DNA of 64,000 nt from Streptomyces smaragdinus (GTDB lineage: Bacteria > Actinomycetota > Actinomycetes > Streptomycetales > Streptomycetaceae), in NCBI RefSeq assembly GCF_009604385.1, contig NZ_WEGJ01000007.1, positions 124,001-188,000 on the forward strand, given 5' to 3'. Positions 34,089-42,558 of this stretch are shown here, piece after piece. Within the stretch, counting starts at the first letter, position 1. Each line of letters begins with the position of its first letter. The position numbers were made by a program, and so were the translations under genes. The notes under the pieces are model-generated. The model was not told the DNA's origin and searched no databases. It saw only the letters and a list, made by a program, of their open reading frames with translations.

Positions 34089-37000
34089 GTGCAGCGCTAC
34101 GAGGAACTGCGGATCCGGGCCCGGATGCTGGCCCCGGGCCGCTATCTGGTCGCCGCCTCCGGCGCCGCGGCGGCGGCCGGGGTCGTCGATCTGCCCGCGG
34201 CGCCCGCGGAGTACCGGCGGCGCTTCGAACGGCTGGTGGAGAAGGAGCTGGGGCTGGCGCCGGCCGGCGGCACGCAGGTGGCGGCGGGGCTGCGGGAGCT
34301 GGGGCGGGAGCTGTTCGACGTACTGCTGGAGCAGCCGCTGCCCGGGGTGCTGGACCGAGCGATGGACACCGCCCAGCAGCGGCAGCCTGCGCACGGGCTG
34401 CGGCTGCGCTTCGATCTGCCGCCGGAGCTGCGGGAGCTGCCGCTGGAGACGCTGACCGCCCCGGCGCAGCAGCCGCAGCAGTCCCTCGCCGTCAACCACA
34501 ACCTGTCGCTGATCCGCACGCTGAACGGCGACAGCCCCGAGCCGCGGCTGCCCGATCCGGCGGGCCGTCCCACGCACATCCGGCTGCTGGTGGCGACGGC
34601 CTCGCCGCGCGGCTGTCCGCCGGTGCTGTCGGCGGCGGAGATCGCCGCCCTGGAGGCGCAGCTGCCGCGGGTCGCGGTGCGGATGGAGGTGCTGCACGGC
34701 GCCACCCGGTCGCGGCTGGAGGAGCTGCTGACGGAGCGCGGTGACGAGCCCACGGCGCTGCTGCTGGCGGCGCACGGGGTGTACGACGGGGCGCGCGGCG
34801 AGGGTTTCGTGCTGCTGGAGACGGAGGACGGCGGCAGCGACCGGGTGCCCGGTTCGGTGCTCGGCGGGATGCTGGTGCGGGCGGCGGGGCTGCGGCTGGT
34901 GGTGCTCAATCTCTGCTCGGGGGCGGAGAGCACACGGCTGGAACCGTACTCGGGGCTGGCGCAGGCGCTCGTCGGGCGCGGGCTGCCGGCGGTGGTGGCG
35001 ATGCAGTCGCGGATCACGGAGACCGCCTCGGCGGTGTTCTCCCCCGCGCTGCTGCGCGCCGTCGGGCGCAACTGTTCGCTGGACGAGGCGATGACGACGG
35101 CGCGGCGGCGGATCTCCGATCTGCCGGGGCACACCACGCACGAGTGGACGGTGCCCGCGGTGTTCCTGCACGAGAAGCTGCGGCACGGCTGGCTGTTCCG
35201 CGCCCGGGAGGTGCGTGACGAGGCGGAGGAGGGGCAGGATCCCCTCGCCGAGGGGCTGCGGGCGTGGCGGTCGTACGAGCATCCCTTCGGCCATGTGACA
35301 CCGGCTCAGATGCTCGGCGCGGCCCGGTTCCTGCGGGACATCCGCGGCGACTGGGAGCAGGTGCGGCGCCTGGCCCGGGAGCTGCCCCGCGGGTACGCCG
35401 ACGAGGCCGCCGCGCTGGAGGAGGAGGCGGCCGTGGAGCTGGCGTGGCCGCGGGTCGAGGAGCTGTGCCGGGCGCTGGTCCTGGGTGACCGGCGGGCGGC
35501 CGAGACGCTGGTCGCGGGGCTGCCGGAGGGGTACGCGCGCTGTCTGCGGGTGGAGGCCGCCGAGGCGCGGGAGCTGGGGGAGTTGCTGGACGCCGCCCGG
35601 ATGGCGGAGGACTGGCGGACGGTACGGGAGGGGTGCGCGAGGGTGCTGGGACGAAGACCGAACGGCTTCCTGGACGCGGCCGGGCTGATGGCGCTGGCCG
35701 AGGAGGAGCTGGAGCTGGACGAGGTGTACGAGTCGGCCCTGGCGGCCCAGGAGGACGGTGACTGGGCGGCGGCGCGGGAGGCGTACGCGCGGATCGCCGG
35801 ACGCCGGCCGGAGGGCTACCGGGACTCCGTGGCCCGCGCCTGCTTCACGGTGGGGCGGATCGCGGAGGACGCCGGCGACTGGACGGCCGCCGTGGCCGCG
35901 TACGAGGACTGCCCCGGGTACGCCGGCGGGCGGCTGCACTTCGCCCGCGGGCGGCGGGCCGCGGCGGACGGTGACTGGGCGGCCGCCCGGGAGGCGTTCG
36001 CGCGGTGCGTGGACCTGGGCAAGGGCTGGGCCGGGTACGCGGCGGGACGGCTGGCGGAGGACGCCGGGGACTGGGCGGAGGCGGCGCGGGCGTACTCCGG
36101 CGGGGTGCTGGACGGCGCGCACCGGCTGCTGTACGCGCGGGGGCGGGCCGCCGGGGCGGAGGGTGACTGGCCGGGGGCGGTGCGGGCGTTCGAGGAGCTG
36201 CGGGAGGCCGGCGGCGATCCGGGCGGGGAGCTGGCGGCGGCGCGTGCGCGGGTGGCGGAGCTGGCCGCCGAGTGCGAGGCGGGCGGTGACTTCGAGCGGG
36301 CCGCCGGGCTGCTGGCGGTGCTGCCGGACGCCGCGGACCGGTCGGCGTACGTACGCGGGCGGCTCGCGGAACGGGCGGGCGACTGGGCGACGGCCGTGCA
36401 GGCGTTCCAGGCCACGGCGCGCGCCGACGCGCCGGACCGGCTGGCGTACGCCCGGGCGCGCTCCTGCGAGCTGGGCGGGCTGTGGGAGGAGGCCCGCGAG
36501 TATCTGGCCGGCCTGCCGCCCCATCTGCACGACACCGCCGACCGGATGCTGTGGGTCAGCGGACGGCTCGCCGACGCGCAGGGCGACTGGGCGGCCGTCA
36601 TCGAGGGCTTCGGGCGGCTGGCGGACGGCTACGCGGACGGCGAGGTCGGCCGCAGGCGCCGGTTCGCCCGCGCCCGGCTCGCCGCCGGACGCGGCGAGTG
36701 GACGGCGGTGACGACGCTGCTCGAGGGCGTGCCGGACGAGGCGCGCGAGGGCGGCGTACGGCTGCTGCGGCATCGGGCGGCCGGGATGACCGCGCAGGCG
36801 GGCGGGCGGTGGGCGCGCGCGCAGGCCGCGTACGCCGAGGTCGCCGACGCGGACCCGGAGCTGCGGGTGCTGCACGACTACGCCCGCGCCCGCACCGCGG
36901 AGCTGGCGGAGGACTGGGCGGGCGCGCTCGCCCTGTACGACACGCTGCCCGACGACCACGCGGACGTCGGTACGCGCGCCGCCTACGCCCGGGCGCGGAT

Positions 37001-39494
37001 CGCGGAGGAGGGCGCCGACGGCACGGCGGGCTGGCGGTCCGTGGCGGAGGCGTACGGGCCGGTGCCCGCGCAGTTCTCCGACACCCGGCTGCGCGCCGGT
37101 TACGCCCGCGCGCGCCGTGCGGAGGCCGCCGCCGACTGGACACGGGCGCGGACGGAGGCCGCGGGCCTGGGGGGCTACCGCGACGCCGCCGGGCTCGCGG
37201 CGTACGCCGGGGGGCGGCTGGCGGAGGACGCCGGGGACTGGACGGCCGCCGTGGAGTGCTACGCCGGCTGCGGCGACCGCGCCGACGCCGGGGAGCGCGC
37301 CGCGCGGGCGCGGGGACGGCTGCTGGAGGCCACGGGGCAGTGGACGGCGGCGGCGGAGGCGTACGAGGCGGCCGGGGACGGGGAGCGGCTGCTGCGGGTG
37401 CGGCGGCTGCGGGAGGCGCTGCCCTGGGCCGACGGGCTGGCGGAGGGCCGGCTGGTGGCCGACCGGTTCGCCGTCGGGGACGGCACGCATCCGTATCAGG
37501 CGCTGCGGGCCGCCGGCATCACCCCCGGTTCCTCGACGGAGGACGTGCAGAACGCCGCGTACACGCTGATGGAGCAGGGCGGCATGGACTGGCGCCAGCG
37601 CGTCGCCCTGGACCAGCTGCGCCAGCCCGCCGGGCGGCTGCTGCTCGACGCCCAGCTGTACGCCCTGCGCGAGCCGCGCGAGCTCGCCGGAACTCTGGCG
37701 GAACTCGCTCCGGCGGACGGCGATTCGCTGCTCGCCACGCTCTGCGCCCGGCTGCCCGCCGACGCGCCGCTGCTGGTGCTGCTGGCCCGCGGCCGGCAGG
37801 AGGCGATCGAGCTGTGGGAGCGGCGGCTGCGCGAGAGCCCCGGCGACATGCGCACCGCGCACGCGCTGGCCGTGGCGTGGCTGTGGGAGGCGGAGGAGCG
37901 TGAACACAGCGGCGCCTGGGAACACGCCGTCACCGCCTGGCGGCACACCCTCGCCTACTGGCCCGCCGTCCTCACCGACGACACGTACTGGACCCGCTGG
38001 CGCACCGGCCGCGCCGACTGCTTCGGCCACGCGCTGACCGCCGAGGCGCTGTCGAAGCTCCGCTGGGACCTGCACCAGGACCTCTTCGACCGGCTCTCCG
38101 CCCACGCCGAACGGCACGCCGCCCAGGGCCGCGCCGAGCAGGCGCGCGGACACGAGGACCTGATCACCGCGCTGGAGGAGGAGCTGGAGGCCGCCCGCCG
38201 GCTGAAGGAGGCCGGCGGACTGCCCCTCGACGACGGCACCGTCCTCGCGGCCGGCCCGGCGTACACCGGCCGGCAGGAGCTGGCGCGCGCCGTCGCCGCC
38301 CGCGTCGCGGACCTGGACGCCGCCGTGCGCCGGGGCGAGGAGCCGGGCGAGCTCACCGTGCAGGCGGTGCGCTGCGCCTTCAGCTCCCTGTCGGCGTCCC
38401 TCAGCTACTTCAGCCGCCACCGGTTCGAGCAGGCACTGCGCTCGCTGCCCGCCGTCGACGACCTGAGCGCCCTGGCGGAGGACTGCCCGCCGCAGCCCCG
38501 CACCCGGGACGGACACCTCGCGGACTGCGGGCACTGCCGCCGCTGGCTGGACACCGACCCGGCGTATCTGCTGCTCCCCCACCGCCGCGCCCGCCTCGTA
38601 CAGGACACCGCCGATCTGTCGGTACGGGCCCATCTCGCCCTCGCGGGCGCCGCCCTGGCCGACGCGGACGGCGGACTGGAGCGGGCGTTCACCGGCTGGA
38701 CGGCCGCCATCGCCGTCGCGGGCCAGGCCAAGACGGCGGTACGGACCAAACGGGCCGTACTGCGGATGGTGCTGGGCCACGCGGAGACCCTGGCGGCCGA
38801 CGAGACGGAGACCCGCGGCGACGCGCTGGGCGAGGCCATCGCCCTGATCGAACGCGCCCTCCCCCTGCTCGGCGGATTCGGCCGCGAACCGCTCACCGCC
38901 CGGCTCGCCGAACTGCTCTCCAGCCGCGGCATCTGGTACGGCTTCGGCTGCTCCGCGTACGGCCGCGAACGCGAGTGGGTGCCCGCGGAGAAGGACCTGC
39001 GCCGTGCCCTGGAGCTCAACCCCGAGTCTCCCAAGGCCCGCGACAATCTGGTCCGCGCCCTCGTCTTTGGCCTGGACTCCGGTACGAGCGCCGTCGACCG
39101 GCTCACCGTGGTGCTGGACGCGCTGCGGCTCGTCCACGAGGGCCTGGAGCGGCTGCCCCGGCACCGGCGCTACCACGAGTCCCTGGGCGAGGCCCTCACG
39201 GACGTCGACACCATCGTGTTCGGCAACCTCACGCTCCAGGAGCTCATCACCGGCATCCAGCAGGTGCCGCCCTCCGGCCCGCCCCTGCCGCCCGCCGAAC
39301 AGGCCGTGCAGCTCGCCGAGGAGGCCGAACAGCGGTTCCTCGCGGGCGACACGACCGGCGCGCTGAACCGGCTGGTGCGGGCCACCCGCGCCGACCCGTA
39401 CAACTCCGACGTCCGCCGCCGCCTGATCGGCGCGGTGGAGCAGCGGCTGACCGAACTGACCGGACCGAACACCCCGCAGGAGCCCACCCGATGA
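34089..39494 (+). CDS. CHAT-domain protease with GDW-type helical repeats and J-like module
   Basis: A ~1,801-residue protein. GTG 34089 is chosen since GGAGGTGA ends five bases upstream; GTG 34074 is possible. Residues about 100-370 are a CHAT (caspase HetF-associated with TPRs) domain: RFDLPPELRELPLETL, the catalytic His229 in LLLAAHGVYD, and catalytic Cys276 in VVLNLCSGAES, so the dyad is intact. Residues about 550-1100 hold about 13 helical repeats with a Gly-Asp-Trp signature. Residues about 1134-1190 resemble the small J-like protein of the next gene. Residues about 1245-1500 are paralogous to the preceding TPR protein, with Cys1466, Cys1480 and Cys1483. A TPR-like tail closes the protein. 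It should be a regulated cysteine protease; the target is unknown. Its stop overlaps the next start (ATGA). Confidence 0.88.
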   Translation: MQRYEELRIRARMLAPGRYLVAASGAAAAAGVVDLPAAPAEYRRRFERLVEKELGLAPAGGTQVAAGLRELGRELFDVLLEQPLPGVLDRAMDTAQQRQPAHGLRLRFDLPPELRELPLETLTAPAQQPQQSLAVNHNLSLIRTLNGDSPEPRLPDPAGRPTHIRLLVATASPRGCPPVLSAAEIAALEAQLPRVAVRMEVLHGATRSRLEELLTERGDEPTALLLAAHGVYDGARGEGFVLLETEDGGSDRVPGSVLGGMLVRAAGLRLVVLNLCSGAESTRLEPYSGLAQALVGRGLPAVVAMQSRITETASAVFSPALLRAVGRNCSLDEAMTTARRRISDLPGHTTHEWTVPAVFLHEKLRHGWLFRAREVRDEAEEGQDPLAEGLRAWRSYEHPFGHVTPAQMLGAARFLRDIRGDWEQVRRLARELPRGYADEAAALEEEAAVELAWPRVEELCRALVLGDRRAAETLVAGLPEGYARCLRVEAAEARELGELLDAARMAEDWRTVREGCARVLGRRPNGFLDAAGLMALAEEELELDEVYESALAAQEDGDWAAAREAYARIAGRRPEGYRDSVARACFTVGRIAEDAGDWTAAVAAYEDCPGYAGGRLHFARGRRAAADGDWAAAREAFARCVDLGKGWAGYAAGRLAEDAGDWAEAARAYSGGVLDGAHRLLYARGRAAGAEGDWPGAVRAFEELREAGGDPGGELAAARARVAELAAECEAGGDFERAAGLLAVLPDAADRSAYVRGRLAERAGDWATAVQAFQATARADAPDRLAYARARSCELGGLWEEAREYLAGLPPHLHDTADRMLWVSGRLADAQGDWAAVIEGFGRLADGYADGEVGRRRRFARARLAAGRGEWTAVTTLLEGVPDEAREGGVRLLRHRAAGMTAQAGGRWARAQAAYAEVADADPELRVLHDYARARTAELAEDWAGALALYDTLPDDHADVGTRAAYARARIAEEGADGTAGWRSVAEAYGPVPAQFSDTRLRAGYARARRAEAAADWTRARTEAAGLGGYRDAAGLAAYAGGRLAEDAGDWTAAVECYAGCGDRADAGERAARARGRLLEATGQWTAAAEAYEAAGDGERLLRVRRLREALPWADGLAEGRLVADRFAVGDGTHPYQALRAAGITPGSSTEDVQNAAYTLMEQGGMDWRQRVALDQLRQPAGRLLLDAQLYALREPRELAGTLAELAPADGDSLLATLCARLPADAPLLVLLARGRQEAIELWERRLRESPGDMRTAHALAVAWLWEAEEREHSGAWEHAVTAWRHTLAYWPAVLTDDTYWTRWRTGRADCFGHALTAEALSKLRWDLHQDLFDRLSAHAERHAAQGRAEQARGHEDLITALEEELEAARRLKEAGGLPLDDGTVLAAGPAYTGRQELARAVAARVADLDAAVRRGEEPGELTVQAVRCAFSSLSASLSYFSRHRFEQALRSLPAVDDLSALAEDCPPQPRTRDGHLADCGHCRRWLDTDPAYLLLPHRRARLVQDTADLSVRAHLALAGAALADADGGLERAFTGWTAAIAVAGQAKTAVRTKRAVLRMVLGHAETLAADETETRGDALGEAIALIERALPLLGGFGREPLTARLAELLSSRGIWYGFGCSAYGREREWVPAEKDLRRALELNPESPKARDNLVRALVFGLDSGTSAVDRLTVVLDALRLVHEGLERLPRHRRYHESLGEALTDVDTIVFGNLTLQELITGIQQVPPSGPPLPPAEQAVQLAEEAEQRFLAGDTTGALNRLVRATRADPYNSDVRRRLIGAVEQRLTELTGPNTPQEPTR
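35746..37380 (+). repeat. About 13 GDW-type helical repeats inside the CHAT protein gene
   Basis: Units of about 35-50 residues carry the pattern E-D-A-G-D-W-x-x-A-x-x-A-Y-x, e.g. EDGDWAAAREAYARIAG, EDAGDWTAAVAAYEDCPG, AADGDWAAAREAFARC, EDAGDWAEAARAYSGG, ERAGDWATAVQAFQAT, EDAGDWTAAVECYAGC and EATGQWTAAAEAYEAAG, often followed by A-x-G-R-L. They look like a TPR variant forming a solenoid between the protease domain and the C-terminal modules. Confidence 0.8.
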
Positions 39495-39940
39495 TCAAGG
39501 ACCCGGGGCTGCAGTGGCCGTCCCCGTTCCCGTACGACGTGCTCGCCCCCGCCGGCGTCACGCCGGACACCACGCACGAGGAGATGCAGGACGTGTCCTT
39601 CGCGCTGATGGAGCACGGGCTGATGGGCACCGAGACGCAGACCGCCTGGCACGAGCTGCGCTCCGTGGAGCAGCGGCTGCTGATCGACCTGGTGCTGTTC
39701 GACGCCGACCCGGCGGCGGAGATCCCCGCGCTGCTCGCCGCCCTCGCCGAGGAGCCCGCGGACGCCCAGGAGCCGCCGCAGGTACGCGAGTGCCTGACGC
39801 TGCGGCGGGCGGACTTCGACGGGCTGGCGGACGAACTGCGGCCGCTCGAGGCGCAGGCACCGGCCATACCGGCCGTCGCGGAGCTGGAGCGGGTGGAGCC
39901 GCCGGCCCTGCTCGACGAGTTCCTGACGTTCGACAGCTGA
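39491..39940 (+). CDS. Small protein with degenerate J-domain-like module
   Basis: A 149-residue protein whose start overlaps the CHAT gene stop. Residues about 13-60 read FPYDVLAPAGVTPDTTHEE then a helix (MQDVSFALMEHG) and AWHELRSVEQRLLIDLVLFD. The order PY-x-x-L...V-x-P-x-x-x-x-E-E-(M/I), helix, and late R-L-L-x-D resembles a J domain, but the HPD tripeptide needed to stimulate Hsp70 is absent. A close copy occurs in the CHAT protein (HPYQALRAAGITPGSS...). The acidic C-terminal third has no match I know. With grpE and dnaK directly downstream, a co-chaperone or adaptor role is attractive. The J relationship is inference. Confidence 0.65.
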   Translation: MIKDPGLQWPSPFPYDVLAPAGVTPDTTHEEMQDVSFALMEHGLMGTETQTAWHELRSVEQRLLIDLVLFDADPAAEIPALLAALAEEPADAQEPPQVRECLTLRRADFDGLADELRPLEAQAPAIPAVAELERVEPPALLDEFLTFDS

Positions 39941-39959
39941 TCCGGGGGGACAGGGAGCG

Positions 39960-40415
39960 ATGAACGAACCACTGTCGGACGCCGACTACGCCGGGTTCCT
40001 GGTGTTCGCCGCGCAGGAGCGGCAGGAGGCGCTGCTGCTCGAACTCGCGGGGGTGCTGGACTCCTTCGACCGGGTGCTGGCCGCCGGCCCCGACCCGGAT
40101 CCGGCGGCGGGCCACGAGCGGCTGCGGATGCTCACCGGACAGCTGGAGCGCTTCGCCCGCTCGATGGGCCTGGAGCCCGTCGGGGCGGTCGGCGAGGACT
40201 TCGAGCCCGCCGTGCACCAGGCGGCGGAGGTACGCCCGGTGGCCGCCGGGGCGCGCGCCGACGAGGTGCTCGAGGTCCTGCAGCGCGGCTACCGGCACAG
40301 CGCCGACGGACGGCTGCTGCGGCCCGCGCGGGTGGCCGTGGCGGACGTGGTCCAGACAGCGGACGCAGTCCCATCAGAGGCCGACGAGGCCGGCAACCGG
40401 AACGAGGAGCAGTGA
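39960..40415 (+). CDS. GrpE-like nucleotide exchange factor (short form)
   Basis: A 151-residue protein. The GrpE head domain is recognisable: GLEPVGAVGEDFEPAVHQ near residue 72, then EVLEVLQRGYRHSADGRLLRPARVAVAD, equal to the GY(R)L...LLRPA-V-V motif of GrpE. The N-terminal part is much shorter than the long coiled coil of canonical GrpE (about 150 versus about 200 residues) but keeps a short helix (VLDSFDRVLAAG). It should release ADP from the DnaK encoded one base downstream. An AGGGAG ribosome-binding site precedes ATG 39960. Confidence 0.82.
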   Translation: MNEPLSDADYAGFLVFAAQERQEALLLELAGVLDSFDRVLAAGPDPDPAAGHERLRMLTGQLERFARSMGLEPVGAVGEDFEPAVHQAAEVRPVAAGARADEVLEVLQRGYRHSADGRLLRPARVAVADVVQTADAVPSEADEAGNRNEEQ

Positions 40416-40416
40416 A

Positions 40417-42558
40417 GTGAAGGCCATCGGCATCGACCTCGGCACCACCAACAGCGTCATCTCGCGCTACGACGAGGGACGCTCGGCCGCGACCGTCCTC
40501 ACCAACGGCGAGGGGGAGGTCCTCACCCCGTCCGTCGTCGCCATGCGCTCGCGCGACGGGAAGGAGTCCCTGCTCGTCGGCCGTACGGCGGTCAACTACG
40601 CGGGCCGGCAGCCGCAGAACACCATCGTCTCCGTCAAGCGCCTGATGGGCCGGGACTACGCCGACCCGGCGGTCGTCGAGGCCCGCGACCGGCTCGCGTA
40701 CCCGATCGTCGCCGGACCGGACGAGGACCCGCGCGCCCACGTCATGCTCTCCGACCGTCGCTACCGGCCGGCCGAGGTGTCCGGCCTCATCCTCAAGAAG
40801 CTGAAGCAGGACGCCTCCCGCTTCGTCGGCGACGAGGTCACCCACGCCGTGATCACCGTCCCGGCGTACTTCCACGACTCGCAGCGCGCCGCCACCCGGG
40901 ACGCCGGGCACCAGGCCGGGCTGATCGTAAAGAAAATCATCGACGAGCCGACGGCGGCGGCCATCGCGTTCGGCATGGACGCCGGGCAGGAGCGGCGCCG
41001 GATCCTGGTGTACGACCTGGGCGGCGGCACGTTCGACATCTCGATCCTCAACATGGTCAAGGGCACGCAGGGCCACGGCCAGTTCCAGGTGCTGGACTTC
41101 CACGGGGACAGCTGGCTGGGCGGCGACGACTTCGATCTGGCGATCGTGGAGCGGATCGTCGAGTGGGTGAAGGCCGAGTGCGGGGTGGACCCGTCCGGCG
41201 ACCGGCAGTTCCGCTACCTGGCCAAGGCCGCGGCCGAGTCCGCGAAGCGGCAGCTCAGCCAGGTTCAGGAGGCGGACATCATCATCCCGGCGGCGTTCCG
41301 CCCGGACGACGGCGGGCCGCTGGTCGACGTGGAGATGACGCTCACCCGCGACGAGTTCAACGCGATGGTCCGCGAGCTGGTGGACCGCACCATGCGGCTG
41401 GTGAAGGAGGCGCTGAACCGGCAGTCCCTCGAGCGCGACGACATCACCGACGTCCTGCTGGTCGGCGGTTCCACGCTCACCCCGCTCGTCTACCAGACGG
41501 TGGAGAGCTTCTTCGGCGCCGGGAAGGTCCGCCGCGACATCAACCCCATGGAGTGCGTGGCGCTCGGCGCCGGGCTGCTCGCGGGGACGATGCAGGGCGT
41601 GGAGTGCCCGCAGTGCGGCAAGTCCAACGAGGACACCGCCGCCGTCTGCGAGTCGTGCGACGCCTCCCTCGCCGGCGCGCAGCCGCTGCAGGCGCCGGTG
41701 ATCTACGAGGTCACGGGGATGGCGCTGGGCATCGGCGCGGTGAAGGGCACCCAGCGGGACATCTTCGTCCCGATCATCCCCCGCGGCACGCCGTATCCGC
41801 TGGCCGAGCCGCGCCGCAAGTCGTTCAACGCCACCGACGGGCGGCGGATCCGGGTGCCGGTGTACGAGGGCGACAACCCGGTGGCCAGCCGCAACAACGA
41901 GCAGGGGGTCATCGAGTTCGAGCTGCCGCAGGACATCGGCGCCGCCAGCCGGGTGGACGTGACGTTCAACTACGACTCCGACCGGATCGTCACCGTGCTC
42001 ATCTCCGTGCCGGGCACGGACATGGCCAAGGAGACCACTCTGCGCACCGACACCCGGCGCACTCCGCCGCCGGACCAGGAGAAGGAGGACGACGCCGCGA
42101 CGGTGCGCGAGCAGCTGACGTACACCATCTCCGACGCGCACCGGTTCCTCGACTCCTACGGGGAGTTCGTGCAGGAGCATCAGACGATGAAGATCCGCCG
42201 GGACATCGACCAGGCGCAGCACGTGCTGAACTTCGGTGACACCCCGGAGTGCCGGCGGATGATCGCGCTGCTGCGGCAGGACATGTACAGCTCGGGCATC
42301 GCCTCCCAGTTCCTGCTGGCGGAGCGGGCGGCGGACGGGGCGCCGCCGCAGCTGGCGCGGGACATCAACGCGGCGGTCGCCAGCGTGCAGCGGTCGTACC
42401 GCGGCGGCAACACCGAGCAGGCGGCGGAGCAGGCGCGGCTGCTGAAGGCTCTGGTGGCGCGGGTGTTCGTGCAGCGGAGTGTGCCGGGGGGCGACGACCT
42501 GAACCGCGACGGGCTGCTGGAGGTCTCGGAGGAGTACCTGCCGCGGTACGAGGGCTGA
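40417..42558 (+). CDS. dnaK: DnaK (Hsp70) with zinc ribbon inserted at the interdomain linker
   Basis: A 713-residue Hsp70. The ATPase domain is complete: IGIDLGTTNSVIS at the N terminus, VITVPAYFHDSQRAATRDAG, VYDLGGGTFDISIL and DVLLVGGSTLTPLV. Directly after it, where canonical DnaK has the short hydrophobic linker, lies Cys397-x2-Cys400-x10-Cys411-x2-Cys414 (CPQCGKSN...VCESC), a zinc ribbon. The beta-sandwich substrate domain resumes with YEVTGMALGIGAVKG and IPRGTPYP. The lid is helical and longer than usual, and there is no EEVD-like or GGFP-like tail. It follows grpE by one base. A dedicated chaperone for the CHAT system is more likely than the housekeeping DnaK. Confidence 0.93.
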   Translation: MKAIGIDLGTTNSVISRYDEGRSAATVLTNGEGEVLTPSVVAMRSRDGKESLLVGRTAVNYAGRQPQNTIVSVKRLMGRDYADPAVVEARDRLAYPIVAGPDEDPRAHVMLSDRRYRPAEVSGLILKKLKQDASRFVGDEVTHAVITVPAYFHDSQRAATRDAGHQAGLIVKKIIDEPTAAAIAFGMDAGQERRRILVYDLGGGTFDISILNMVKGTQGHGQFQVLDFHGDSWLGGDDFDLAIVERIVEWVKAECGVDPSGDRQFRYLAKAAAESAKRQLSQVQEADIIIPAAFRPDDGGPLVDVEMTLTRDEFNAMVRELVDRTMRLVKEALNRQSLERDDITDVLLVGGSTLTPLVYQTVESFFGAGKVRRDINPMECVALGAGLLAGTMQGVECPQCGKSNEDTAAVCESCDASLAGAQPLQAPVIYEVTGMALGIGAVKGTQRDIFVPIIPRGTPYPLAEPRRKSFNATDGRRIRVPVYEGDNPVASRNNEQGVIEFELPQDIGAASRVDVTFNYDSDRIVTVLISVPGTDMAKETTLRTDTRRTPPPDQEKEDDAATVREQLTYTISDAHRFLDSYGEFVQEHQTMKIRRDIDQAQHVLNFGDTPECRRMIALLRQDMYSSGIASQFLLAERAADGAPPQLARDINAAVASVQRSYRGGNTEQAAEQARLLKALVARVFVQRSVPGGDDLNRDGLLEVSEEYLPRYEG

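Noticed and set aside
33936..39176. Very long open frame of about 1,746 residues on the - strand
   Set aside because: It is the antisense shadow of the TPR/CHAT genes: its composition is Arg/Gln/Pro rich with no family motif, while the + strand has domains, ribosome-binding sites and coupled stops.
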